Below, piece after piece: positions 1 through 7,232 of a stretch of 9,108 nt of DNA. The stretch is from NCBI GenBank assembly GCA_045601305.1, contig JAZRZG010000170.1, forward strand, positions 1 through 9,108, given 5' to 3'. The notes under the pieces were generated by a model. The model was not told the origin of the DNA, made no database searches, and saw nothing but the letters and a program-made list of their open reading frames with translations. The stretch comes from Equadaptatus sp045601305. Lineage in GTDB: Bacteria; Synergistota; Synergistia; Synergistales; Synergistaceae. Position numbers and translations under genes: made by a program. Positions within the stretch are counted from its first letter, which is position 1. Each line of letters starts with the position of its first letter.

Positions 1-1406
1 CCAAATTCAAGCGCGTTGATGAAATCTTCGTCAAACGGATGTGATTCGTCGTCGCCTGCCGCGCGTTTGCGCTGCTGATCTTCAAAACGTTTTCTCTGAT
101 CAAGAGGGTCATTGAGTTCGCTGAATGCGTTCGCGATTTCCCAACCGTTTATGTAAAGTTCAAAACGCTCTGTCATATCGGGATTGTCCGGGCAGCGTTT
201 CGCAAGCGGCGACACTGCTGTCGGGAACATCGTAACAAATGTTGGCTGTATGAGTTTGTCTTCAACGTATTCGTCAAAAAATTTCGGAAGAATTTCCCAG
301 CGCGTGTCTGTCGGAAGAATTTCAATATTTCTTGACTGCGCTTCTTTTCTTGCCTCTTCGTCACTGATTGTTTCAAAGTCAATTCCTGAAAATTCCTTAA
401 CAAGTTCGCTCATTGTGGCGCGGCGGAACGGAGGCGTGAGATCTATTTCTTTGTCCCTGTAGATTACCTTTCTGCCGCCGAGTTCATCAGCCGCCGCAAC
501 AATAAGCTGTTCCGTGAGTTCCATCATGCCTTCATAGTTGCTGTACGGCCAGTAAACTTCAAGCGATGTAAATTCAGGATTGTGCCGCTGGTCCATGCCT
601 TCATTTCTGAACTGACGTCCTATTTCATAAACGCGTCCGAGCATACCAACCACAAGGCGTTTGAGGTGGAGTTCTGTCGCGATACGAAGATACATGTCAA
701 TGTCAAGTGTATTATGGTGTGTGATAAACGGACGGGCGTTTGCCCCGCCGGCTATCGGAGAAAGAATAGGCGTCTCGACTTCAAGCGTGCCGTTTTCGTC
801 AAGCACTCTGCGGAAGGTGCGGATAATCTGCGTACGTTTGCGGAAAACATCGCGAACTTCCTGATTGGCGATAAGGTCAACATAGCGCTGACGGTAACGT
901 GTTTCCATATCAGTAAGACCGTGCCATTTCTCCGGCATAGGACGAAGCGCTTTTGAAAGCAGACTGAATTTCTTGACCGCAAGCGTGAGCTCGCCGCGCA
1001 TTGTACGGAACGGCGTACCGACTAAGCCGATAAAGTCTCCTGCATCTACCCATTTTTTGAAGAAGGTGTAGTTTTCTTCGCCAAGCACGTCAAACTGGAA
1101 ACAGAGCTGTATTTTTTCATTTCCGTCTTCAAAACCGGCAAACGCCGTCTTGCCGTGGCGGCGGAGTATCATAATACGACCTGCCGTGCTGATTTCAGCG
1201 TCTTCTGCCCATTCGTTTTCTTTCAAATAGTCAAATTTTTCCCGCACGTAGGCAATACTGTGTTCAACGTTCCACTGCGTCTGCTTGAACGGATCGTAAT
1301 TTTCCTCTTCGCGGAGACGAAAAAGTTTATCCTTGCGCTGCTTGAAAACTTCTTCTTCCGAGACTTGATTTTGCGGATTCTGCTGCATATTTTTTTCGTC
1401 TGCCAT
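1..1406 (-). CDS. lysS: Lysyl-tRNA synthetase, class II (3' end cut off by window)
   Basis: This cytoplasmic enzyme charges tRNA-Lys with lysine using ATP. The window holds 468 codons with no frameshift in the parts I translated; the family is usually near 500 residues, so roughly 30 C-terminal residues, including motif 3 (GLGIGIDR), lie beyond position 1. The last visible residues, FINALEFG, normally come just before that motif. Residues about 55-150 form the anticodon-binding OB fold (VGTPFRTMRGELTL is visible), and the class II catalytic core follows. Motif 2 is clear near residues 255-285 (GRVYEIGRQFRNEG, then DQRHNPEF). The ATG at 1406 is chosen because GGGGTG lies 6 nt upstream (1413-1418). 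It is the last visible gene of the minus-strand block, 52 nt after dus. In many clostridia greA sits between dus and lysS; it is absent here. Identity is certain. Confidence 0.97.
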   Translation of the reverse strand, partial: MADEKNMQQNPQNQVSEEEVFKQRKDKLFRLREEENYDPFKQTQWNVEHSIAYVREKFDYLKENEWAEDAEISTAGRIMILRRHGKTAFAGFEDGNEKIQLCFQFDVLGEENYTFFKKWVDAGDFIGLVGTPFRTMRGELTLAVKKFSLLSKALRPMPEKWHGLTDMETRYRQRYVDLIANQEVRDVFRKRTQIIRTFRRVLDENGTLEVETPILSPIAGGANARPFITHHNTLDIDMYLRIATELHLKRLVVGMLGRVYEIGRQFRNEGMDQRHNPEFTSLEVYWPYSNYEGMMELTEQLIVAAADELGGRKVIYRDKEIDLTPPFRRATMSELVKEFSGIDFETISDEEARKEAQSRNIEILPTDTRWEILPKFFDEYVEDKLIQPTFVTMFPTAVSPLAKRCPDNPDMTERFELYINGWEIANAFSELNDPLDQRKRFEDQQRKRAAGDDESHPFDEDFINALEF

Positions 1407-1458
1407 AAAAAACACCCCGTAATTTTTTTGATATTTTTGATATATTAATCAATTTTCT
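1407..1458. other. dus-lysS intergenic spacer
   Basis: This is a 52-nt AT-rich gap. On the minus strand it contains two adjoining copies of ATATCAAAA (within 1421-1445) and then the lysS ribosome binding site GGGGTG. I see no stable hairpin followed by a T-tract and no convincing -35/-10 pair, so readthrough from dus into lysS is the simplest reading. Confidence 0.5.
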
Positions 1459-2472
1459 TTAGTATTCCGTTGGTTTCCAGCTCTGTATTGCCTCTCTCAT
1501 TTTTCGCCAGCTGCGCAGGAAAGCAATCTGTCTTCTGAGTTCCGCCGCGCCGCGCAATCCTTTGAATACTGCGCCGATTGTCCTGTGCGCCATCACCAGC
1601 GCGTGATTTTCACCCTCACGGTCACATATCGCGTCGCACAAACGGCATATAAGTTCTGCCTGTGTCTCTGCGGAAGGCTCTGAATATTTTTTGTCTATCC
1701 GCGCTCCGAGTTTCGCAAGAGTTTTCGGTATAAGACACAAATCTTTCAGCACACCGCGCGCCGCAAGTACTGCACAGCAGCCCATTTCAAGATATTCCGC
1801 AAAATCTTCCGGCTCATAACAGTCGCCGCTTGCAGAAATCATTGCAGGAAACCGCTCTGCCGCTTTGCGTACAATTTCTCTGTCAGCCTTTCCCTCATAC
1901 CGCTGCGTCTGCGTTCTGCCGTGAAGAAAAAGCTGATCTGCTCCGGCATTCAGCAGCTTTTCGCAAAATACGAGCGTTTCGTTGTCATCCGCTGCACGGC
2001 GAATTTTTACCCACACAGGAAACGCAAGCGGCTTAAGCTGAGACACAATCTCCGCCGCAGTTTCAGGAACTTTCAGAAGCGCGGAGCCGCTGCCTTTTTT
2101 GGTAACCTTCGGCATTGGACATGCCATATTTATTTCTATCGCGTCAAAACGTCTTATATCAAGAGCAAGTTCCGCGCCTTTGCGAATATCCGCGGCATTT
2201 GAACCGAAAAGCTGGAGTACGGCGGGACTTTTTTCATCGTCTCCGCATAGCAGTTCCTTTGTTTTTCTGCCGTTGTAACAAAGCCCCAGCGCGCTTACCA
2301 TTTCAGTATGCACAACCCCTGCGCCAAGCTGCTTGTAAAACTGCCTTACAGAGTAATATGTTACTCCTGCCATAGGCGCAAGCCATACAGGATTTGCGAC
2401 TTCAATGCCGCCGATTTTTTTCGGCCATCCGGGAAACGCAAAATTTCCCGCAAGGCAGCTGCTATCCAACAT
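1459..2472 (-). CDS. dus: tRNA-dihydrouridine synthase (DusB-like)
   Basis: This FMN-dependent enzyme reduces specific uridines in tRNA to dihydrouridine, using NADPH. The 337-residue protein shows the Dus TIM barrel in order: the FMN-loop motif LAPMAGVTYYSVRQF (31-45), VLQLFGSNAADIRKGAEL (85-102), the catalytic cysteine C118 in INMACPMPKV, the conserved lysine K156 in VWVKIR, H184 in LFLHGRT, and a phosphate-binding region at 212-245. Several motifs are off consensus: ACP instead of GCP, ISASGD where GNGD is usual, AARGVLKD where IGRGALGNP is usual, and KADRE where KADWD is usual. The ATG at 2472 overlaps the end of coaX by 11 nt, with only a weak GAAAG upstream, which suggests translational coupling. 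This start gives about 20 extra residues before the usual family N-terminus, but no better start is visible. The Dus family is certain; the B subclass is likely. Confidence 0.93.
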   Translation of the reverse strand: MLDSSCLAGNFAFPGWPKKIGGIEVANPVWLAPMAGVTYYSVRQFYKQLGAGVVHTEMVSALGLCYNGRKTKELLCGDDEKSPAVLQLFGSNAADIRKGAELALDIRRFDAIEINMACPMPKVTKKGSGSALLKVPETAAEIVSQLKPLAFPVWVKIRRAADDNETLVFCEKLLNAGADQLFLHGRTQTQRYEGKADREIVRKAAERFPAMISASGDCYEPEDFAEYLEMGCCAVLAARGVLKDLCLIPKTLAKLGARIDKKYSEPSAETQAELICRLCDAICDREGENHALVMAHRTIGAVFKGLRGAAELRRQIAFLRSWRKMREAIQSWKPTEY

Positions 2473-3226
2473 TTCTTTCGTATATTATTCTAAGTCCGTC
2501 AAGCGTCAGCCAAGGGTCACAATCTGTGACAAGCGTTGAATACTGCGTAAAAATATGCGAATGACCGCCTGTGGCGACAAGTCTGCAATCATAACCCAGC
2601 TCTTTGTTTATTTCGCGTATCAGAGTATCAACCATACCGACTGTGCCGTAAACTATACCGGACTGCAGCGCTTCGATTGTATTTCCGCCAACATGGTGCT
2701 GCGGTGCAGTCAGAGAAATTTTCGGAAGTTTCGCAGTCCCTTCAAAAAGCGCGTTCATTCCAAGCTCCATACCGGGTGAAATAGTGCCGCCTAAATATGC
2801 TCCCTCTTTTGAAACGACATCCAGTGTAATTGCAGTGCCAAGGTCAACAATTATCAGCGGAAAACCATATTTTTCAATTCCGGCAACGGCATTTGCAAGA
2901 CGGTCAGCGCCTATGCCGGTAGAGTTTCTCATCGCTATTTTAAGTCCCTTCACAATGCGCGATGACACTCTGAGACATTTAACGCCGATATAGTTTTCAA
3001 CGCTCTGAATGAATATATCGTCAATGGGCGGTACTACGCTTGCGTACACAGCGCCCGTTATTTGACTTTTGTCTATTGAAAACGAATCAAGCAGACTGTG
3101 CATAGTAAAACCTATTTCATCAACAGTCTGTTTTTTTGAAGTCAGGCGCCAGTGTTTAACCAAATTATCGCCGTCGTAAACCCCCATCGTGGTATTCGTG
3201 TTGCCGACGTCCAGAACAAGAAGCAT
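2462..3226 (-). CDS. coaX: Type III pantothenate kinase
   Basis: CoaX phosphorylates pantothenate with ATP in the first step of coenzyme A synthesis. Unlike the CoaA type it needs a monovalent cation and is not inhibited by CoA (family knowledge). The length, 254 residues, is typical. Visible motifs of the ASKHA fold are DVGNTNT at 6-12 (phosphate 1 loop), IGADR at 105-109 with the likely catalytic base D108, VDLGTAITLD at 127-136 (phosphate 2 loop), and GGNTIEALQSG at 180-190 (substrate region). The start is secure: GGAGGG at 3233-3238 lies 6 nt before the ATG. The gene follows comEC by 47 nt, and its last codons overlap the start of dus. The coaX-dus-lysS order recurs in Bacillota, for example in a looser form in Bacillus subtilis, which supports common ancestry of this block. 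Confidence 0.97.
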   Translation of the reverse strand: MLLVLDVGNTNTTMGVYDGDNLVKHWRLTSKKQTVDEIGFTMHSLLDSFSIDKSQITGAVYASVVPPIDDIFIQSVENYIGVKCLRVSSRIVKGLKIAMRNSTGIGADRLANAVAGIEKYGFPLIIVDLGTAITLDVVSKEGAYLGGTISPGMELGMNALFEGTAKLPKISLTAPQHHVGGNTIEALQSGIVYGTVGMVDTLIREINKELGYDCRLVATGGHSHIFTQYSTLVTDCDPWLTLDGLRIIYERNVG

Positions 3227-3273
3227 GCGTTACCCTCCGTTAAGTTCAATACCAAGAGGATATTCTACTACAT

Positions 3274-4695
3274 TTATGCCAATAAAACGAGTACCAAAGA
3301 AGCCGTTGAGGCAATAAAAACACGCATATTTTTTCCGTAACCTGAAATTTCTGCCGCGAAGAAAAAGAAAAGGAACGCTGAAACAGCAGTCATTACAGGA
3401 GACCATGCAAATTGCCACGGCACAAACTCAGTAAAAATCCGCGCAAAAATTTCCCAGACTTCAAGCAGATATTCACCGACTATGGCAAATATTTCTCCAA
3501 ACGGAAGTCCAAAAAGCGCCGGAAGAGAACATACCGCCAGCAGCGGGAAAAGCAGGCTGAAGACAGGAACAGCCAATATATTCATAAAAAGCCCTGCCGC
3601 AGCTATTTTCTGAAAATTGAACGCTGACTGCGCGGCAGTCACAAACCATACCAGCATAGAAACAAGCGCGGCAGAAATTATGCCAAAGTTTTGAACTGTT
3701 GACGTAATAAAAAGCGATGCCAAAAGCGACAGACGAAAACCAATATCGTAATAACTGTAAGGATTTATTAAGAGCAGAAGAACACCGGCAAGTGAGACGC
3801 TGTTAAAGGAAGATACAGGAGCTCCTGCCGGAATGGACAGCAGCGCAAATTGTAACATAAAGGCCGCGCGCATTGCCCCGGGCGCGCAGCCTGACAAAAA
3901 AACATAAAACCATACAAGAAGCGATATAACGACGATTCTGTATCTATTTTTTCTGAAAAGCACATAGCCGATTCCCGCAAGAATTGCAACATGGAAGCCT
4001 GACACGGCAAGCAGATGGCTTGTACCTGATTTTCTGTGCAGTTCGGCAAGTTCGCGGCTTTTTTCGCCAAGCGTTATCGCCGCCATATATTGCGCGCTTT
4101 TTTCAGGCAGTCTCTCTTTTATGCGTTTGTCAAGAAAATTACGCCAGCGGTAAAACAGATTTGGAGCGCCGATACTTTCAAGTTTTAACACCGTGCATTT
4201 TTTCTTTGCGCCCTTTGCTTCCCAGTATTTTTCTTCGTCAAAAGCGCCTGGTTTCTCCGCCTTTTTGAAATCAAAGACAGCGGCTTTCAGTCTGATTTTT
4301 GCTCCGCTTGCAGGAGCAGCGTTACAGTTCGTGTATACTGTCACTCTGCCGTAATCTGTTGAAATAAGCAGTGCACAATTTTTACCCCACGGACGGACAG
4401 AAAGTACGGTTCCCTGACAATCAACAGTATCGGGAAACACCGTTTTGATATTAATTCTGTACAGAGACACGCAGGAAAAAAGAATAACGAAAAAGATTGT
4501 GAACAGACAGAGCGAAATCCAATTTTTAACAAGCCTTGAACTGCCGCACAAAACCCATGCCGACACGGAGAAAACCGATGCTGTAACTGACACTGTTGCA
4601 GAATATCCGCAGTCATGCACAAAAAAAGAGACGCAGATACCAAGCAGCACGGCAAAAGCAGGCGCTAAAGAAAGAGGAGAAACCTTACTCTCCAA
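3274..4695 (-). CDS. comEC: ComEC/Rec2-type DNA-uptake channel, short form without lactamase domain
   Basis: ComEC is the inner-membrane channel that passes single-stranded DNA into the cytoplasm during natural transformation. The N-terminus carries hydrophobic segments (about 10-27, 35-50, 58-77) and a DUF4131-like soluble region with the typical PGAFDEEKYWEAKG (149-162). The Competence domain follows, with its signature HLLAVSGFHVAILAG at 227-241 and a later DIGFRLSLLAS, and many membrane segments run to the end. At 473 residues it lacks the C-terminal metallo-beta-lactamase-like domain (FLDVGQGDA-type motif) that brings many homologues to 700-800 residues. Short ComEC proteins are known, for example in Helicobacter pylori. 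The start is a TTG overlapping comEA by 11 nt, with AAGGA 11 nt upstream (4707-4711); a GTG 15 codons downstream is possible but would remove part of the first membrane segment. No comEB lies between comEA and comEC. Confidence 0.92.
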   Translation of the reverse strand: MESKVSPLSLAPAFAVLLGICVSFFVHDCGYSATVSVTASVFSVSAWVLCGSSRLVKNWISLCLFTIFFVILFSCVSLYRINIKTVFPDTVDCQGTVLSVRPWGKNCALLISTDYGRVTVYTNCNAAPASGAKIRLKAAVFDFKKAEKPGAFDEEKYWEAKGAKKKCTVLKLESIGAPNLFYRWRNFLDKRIKERLPEKSAQYMAAITLGEKSRELAELHRKSGTSHLLAVSGFHVAILAGIGYVLFRKNRYRIVVISLLVWFYVFLSGCAPGAMRAAFMLQFALLSIPAGAPVSSFNSVSLAGVLLLLINPYSYYDIGFRLSLLASLFITSTVQNFGIISAALVSMLVWFVTAAQSAFNFQKIAAAGLFMNILAVPVFSLLFPLLAVCSLPALFGLPFGEIFAIVGEYLLEVWEIFARIFTEFVPWQFAWSPVMTAVSAFLFFFFAAEISGYGKNMRVFIASTASLVLVLLA

Positions 4696-5347
4696 GAGTC
4701 AGACTGTCCTTTATTTTTTCATATTTTTTGGGACCTATGCCTTTTACGAGAAGTAAATCTTCAAGCCTTGAAAAATTACCGTTCTGACGACGATAATCAA
4801 CTATTCTTTCAGCCATTTTAGGACCAATTCCGTTAAGCGTTTCAAGTTCGTCCTGTGACGCGTTGTTGATATTGACTTTCCCTGATGAACTTTTTTCACT
4901 TTTTTCAGACGACGCAGATTTTGCGCCGCGCCTTGAACTGCTTCTGTTTCTGCTTCTGTAACCTTTCTGAGCTGTTTCAACACATGACGGGAAGGTAATC
5001 TGCGTGCCGTCTTTAACTTTGGCGGCAAGATTTACCGCGCTTCTGTCAGCTTCTTCCGCAAAACCTCCGGCTCTTTCCAGCAGCTGATACACCCGCGTTC
5101 CTTCAGGTACGGTAAAAACTCCGGGCTTTTTAACAGCGCCGCTGACATAAACAACAATTTCATTTTCGGCATCTTCTGTCCTGCTGTTTTCCATTCCGCC
5201 GCGTTCAGTATTCTGCGTAACGTCGATACTTTCTTCCGCGACTTTCTCTGTGTCTGAATATTTTCCCTCAAAGCTGTGCAAAAGGACTGCAAAAAGCATA
5301 AGGCAGACTATTCCGGCTATACAAAACAGAAGTTTGCCGCGTTTCAT
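4685..5347 (-). CDS. comEA: ComEA family competence DNA-binding protein (SLBB plus helix-hairpin-helix)
   Basis: ComEA binds incoming double-stranded DNA outside the inner membrane and hands it to ComEC. The 220-residue protein has an N-terminal membrane anchor (about 6-24), a charged spacer, an SLBB domain at about 63-120 (IVVYVSGAVKKPGVF, then VNLAAKVKDG), a Ser/Arg/Lys-rich flexible linker (about 126-156), and a tandem helix-hairpin-helix DNA-binding domain at 157-217 (VNINNASQDELETLNGIGPK, then LLVKGIGPKKYEKI). The layout matches Bacillus subtilis ComEA (about 205 residues). The ATG lies 2 nt after the miaB stop. The nearest ribosome binding site is AGGAGA at 5360-5365, inside the end of miaB and a rather long 12 nt away, so coupling to miaB translation is likely. 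The stop overlaps the comEC start. Confidence 0.95.
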   Translation of the reverse strand: MKRGKLLFCIAGIVCLMLFAVLLHSFEGKYSDTEKVAEESIDVTQNTERGGMENSRTEDAENEIVVYVSGAVKKPGVFTVPEGTRVYQLLERAGGFAEEADRSAVNLAAKVKDGTQITFPSCVETAQKGYRSRNRSSSRRGAKSASSEKSEKSSSGKVNINNASQDELETLNGIGPKMAERIVDYRRQNGNFSRLEDLLLVKGIGPKKYEKIKDSLTLGE

Positions 5348-5349
5348 TT

Positions 5350-6663
5350 TTATATTCTTTCTCCTTCAAGCGACCAGTGGCTTGCGCGCGTGATTTTAAC
5401 GGAAAGAGTTTTTCCGAAATCTGCTTCACTTCCGAGCAGAATTACAACCTTGTCGGACATCGTGCGCCCCTGAATCAGTCCTTCTCCTCGCGGCGCAAAG
5501 CCGTCTGCGAGAATTTGCAGTGTTCTTCCCGTGTATTCCTCGTTAAGCTCTCTTGCAAGCTGCGACTGCATATCGTTAATTTCATTCAGTCTTCGCGCCT
5601 TTATGCGATTGTCAATCTGACAGTCCATAACCGCCGCCTTTGTGCCCTCGCGCGGCGAATAGGCGGCAGTATGGACTATGTCAAACCGCATATCTTTAAG
5701 CAGATTGTAAGAATCCCTGTATTCTTCCTCTGTTTCCCCGGGGAAACCAACTATGAGGTCAGTAGTGAGCATTACGTCAGGCAGCGCTTCACGGATTTTC
5801 GCAACAAGCCCGCGGTATTTTTCAACCGTATAGCCGCGGTTCATTTCCTTAAGAATCCTGTCATTGCCCGACTGAACGGGAAGATTTATCGAACGGCAGA
5901 TACTCGGTGTTTCAGCCATTACCTGCAAAATATCTTCGTCAAAATCTTTCGGGTGCGACGTTGCAAAGCGCAGTCTTGTTATACCTTCGATTTCTGAAAC
6001 ATCTTTCAGCAACTTGGCAAATGTGTAATCTTTCGTATCCTTTCCGTAAGCGTCAACGTTCTGTCCAAGAAGCGTAACTTCGCTTACGCCGGATTTTACA
6101 AGCGTTCTGACCTCGGACAAAATTTCTTCATGCTTTCTGGACTGCAGTCGGCCGCGCACGTACGGAACAATGCAGTAACTGCAGAAACGGTCGCAGCCGT
6201 AGCTGATTGTGACATAAGCTTTGTACGGATTTGTTCTTTCTATAGGCGCGACTTCCAAATCCTGAAGCGCGCGAGGGTCATCGTCCATAAAGAAACGGCT
6301 TTCTCCGTCTCGGAACATATCTTCAATGCCCTGAGGCACAAGCCCCAAATGACGGGGACCTGAAACAAGTTTCACGCAAGGGAAGCGCTTTGCCGTTTCC
6401 CTGCCGACTCTCTGAGCCATGCAGCCGATAAGAACAACTGCCGGAGTTTTTCCGTTTTCCTTATAGCGGAGGTTATAGCGTCCAATCTCGCTTATAACCT
6501 TCTGCTCTGCTTTGTCGCGTATGCTGCACGTTACAAGCACAACAAAATCCGCGGAAGCATCGTCAGTTTCCTCCCAGCCTCTGTGTACAAAAGCGGTGCG
6601 CAGTCTGTCTCCGTCATAAACGTTCATCTGACAGCCGAACACCCTGATGGCAAACTTAAGCAA
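5350..6663 (-). CDS. miaB: tRNA-2-methylthio-N6-dimethylallyladenosine synthase (MiaB)
   Basis: MiaB is a radical-SAM enzyme that adds a methylthio group to i6A37 in tRNAs reading UNN codons. In the 437-residue form the N-terminal UPF0004 domain supplies three cysteines for the auxiliary [4Fe-4S] cluster: C11 (FGCQMN), C46 (TCSIRDKAEQK) and C81 (GCMAQR). The radical-SAM CxxxCxxC follows at C157, C161 and C164 (YGCDRFCSYCIVPYVRGR), and a TRAM domain ends the protein (about 375-437). The CSIR-KAEQK motif separates MiaB from RimO and MtaB. There is no ATG at the front. I choose the TTG at 6663 because AGGGTGA (6669-6675) lies 5 nt before it and the protein then begins MLKFAIRVFGCQMN, as is usual. 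An upstream in-frame TTG at 6684 would add seven residues and has no good ribosome binding site. This is the first gene of the block. Confidence 0.96.
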   Translation of the reverse strand: MLKFAIRVFGCQMNVYDGDRLRTAFVHRGWEETDDASADFVVLVTCSIRDKAEQKVISEIGRYNLRYKENGKTPAVVLIGCMAQRVGRETAKRFPCVKLVSGPRHLGLVPQGIEDMFRDGESRFFMDDDPRALQDLEVAPIERTNPYKAYVTISYGCDRFCSYCIVPYVRGRLQSRKHEEILSEVRTLVKSGVSEVTLLGQNVDAYGKDTKDYTFAKLLKDVSEIEGITRLRFATSHPKDFDEDILQVMAETPSICRSINLPVQSGNDRILKEMNRGYTVEKYRGLVAKIREALPDVMLTTDLIVGFPGETEEEYRDSYNLLKDMRFDIVHTAAYSPREGTKAAVMDCQIDNRIKARRLNEINDMQSQLARELNEEYTGRTLQILADGFAPRGEGLIQGRTMSDKVVILLGSEADFGKTLSVKITRASHWSLEGERI

Positions 6664-6668
6664 GAAAA

Positions 6669-6675
6669 TCACCCT
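6669..6675 (-). promoter_or_regulatory. Ribosome binding site that decides the miaB start
   Basis: On the minus strand AGGGTGA is followed by a 5-nt spacer and TTG at 6663. It lies inside the longer reading frame that would begin with the TTG at 6684, so it favours the shorter protein. Confidence 0.65.
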
Positions 6676-6694
6676 TTTTCTCAATTCTGTAGTA

Positions 6695-6722
6695 ATTATA
6701 TATCAAAAGAGGCTATAATTAA
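6695..6722 (-). promoter_or_regulatory. Candidate promoter of the miaB-lysS block
   Basis: On the minus strand a perfect -10 hexamer TATAAT (6695-6700) is preceded, with a 16-nt spacer, by the weak -35 match TTAATT (6717-6722). Transcription would start roughly 20-25 nt before the miaB TTG. The -10 match is exact but the sequence is AT-rich and the -35 is poor, so confidence is moderate. It overlaps the region needed by the divergent plus-strand gene. Confidence 0.45.
6714..6719 (+). promoter_or_regulatory. Candidate -10 box for the exported-protein gene
   Basis: TATAAT is exact here, but the best -35 (TAGTAA at 6690-6695, 18-nt spacer) matches the consensus at only three positions. If this box is used, RNA would begin near 6726, giving a leader of only about 12 nt with the GGAG at its extreme 5' end. 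A promoter farther upstream is therefore possible. Confidence 0.35.
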
Positions 6723-6725
6723 CAT

Positions 6726-6729
6726 GGAG
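6726..6729 (+). promoter_or_regulatory. Ribosome binding site that decides the start of the exported-protein gene
   Basis: GGAG ends 8 nt before the ATG at 6738. The alternative starts GTG at 6729 and ATG at 6732 overlap or touch it, so they are unlikely. Confidence 0.65.
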
Positions 6730-6737
6730 TGATGATT

Positions 6738-7232
6738 ATGAAGAAAATTTTTATCGCCGTGACCCTGTTTCTGCTCTGCGCAACACACTGTTCAGCCGCT
6801 GCTGCGCTGCCTGAAGCGGACCAAAACTCAGTTTTGCCGAAAATTGACGGCTGGTTTAATTTTGAGACACGAACCACACGTCTTGACACAGTTTCAGGCT
6901 ATAAAGGCAAATGGTGCGAAAGAAACTACAGGACAGACAAAGGCGTTCCCTTCCGCGCGGTATGGATTGACGGCGCAGGACAAGCAGGATGGAAACCGAA
7001 AAACACGCCTAACGAAAAAAGTGACGGTCTTCTTGGAGAAGGAGCAACTTACAAAAGCATTACGGTAGGCGGACACGCGGCTGAATTGGACACTCATCCG
7101 TTACTCGGACGTTCCCTTGCGGTAAAACTGCCTGACGCGGTCTTGACCATTGAGTCAAAATACGCTTCCGAAACGGAAATAATTCAGATTGCCGAAACAA
7201 TGATTAAAAAAATCACAGAAATAATGCCCTGA
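6738..7232 (+). CDS. Exported protein of unknown function (164 aa)
   Basis: I do not recognise a named family. The protein starts MKKIFIAVTLFLLCATHCSA, a classic Sec signal peptide: positive N-terminus, hydrophobic core of about 11 residues, then small residues. Cleavage is probably near residues 20-22. Neither cysteine (C14, C18) sits in a good lipobox, so a lipoprotein is unlikely. The mature part of about 142 residues has no further membrane segment and a single cysteine (C60 in GKWCERNYR). The C-terminal half reads like a small alpha/beta domain: a strand (LTIESKYAS) then a helix (ETEIIQIAETMIKKITEIM), which loosely recalls DUF4367-type endings; that is only an impression. The ATG at 6738 is placed by GGAG 8 nt upstream. 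The gene is transcribed away from miaB and converges on the membrane-protein gene downstream, so it is probably monocistronic and acts outside the cytoplasm. Confidence 0.8.
   Translation: MKKIFIAVTLFLLCATHCSAAAALPEADQNSVLPKIDGWFNFETRTTRLDTVSGYKGKWCERNYRTDKGVPFRAVWIDGAGQAGWKPKNTPNEKSDGLLGEGATYKSITVGGHAAELDTHPLLGRSLAVKLPDAVLTIESKYASETEIIQIAETMIKKITEIMP

Noticed and set aside
582..956. Open plus-strand frame of 124 codons inside lysS
   Set aside because: It lies opposite the conserved catalytic core of lysyl-tRNA synthetase, including motif 2, and has no recognisable domain.
1421..1445. Internal promoter for lysS in the dus-lysS gap
   Set aside because: TTGATT is present on the minus strand, but no -10-like hexamer lies 16-18 nt downstream; the AT-rich repeats explain the resemblance.
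3230..3418. Minus-strand frame across the comEC stop that might be a frameshifted ComEC lactamase domain
   Set aside because: Its translation has no metal-binding or VGQGD-like motif and stops after 62 residues before coaX, so it does not restore the missing domain.
5377..5997. Open plus-strand frame of 206 codons opposite miaB
   Set aside because: It is fully antisense to well-conserved miaB sequence, has no ribosome binding site worth noting, and reads as cysteine/arginine-rich low-quality protein without recognisable domains.
6738..7232. Lipoprotein assignment for the exported protein
   Set aside because: The cysteines at 14 and 18 are preceded by Leu and His rather than Gly, Ala or Ser, so no proper lipobox exists; an ordinary signal peptide fits better.
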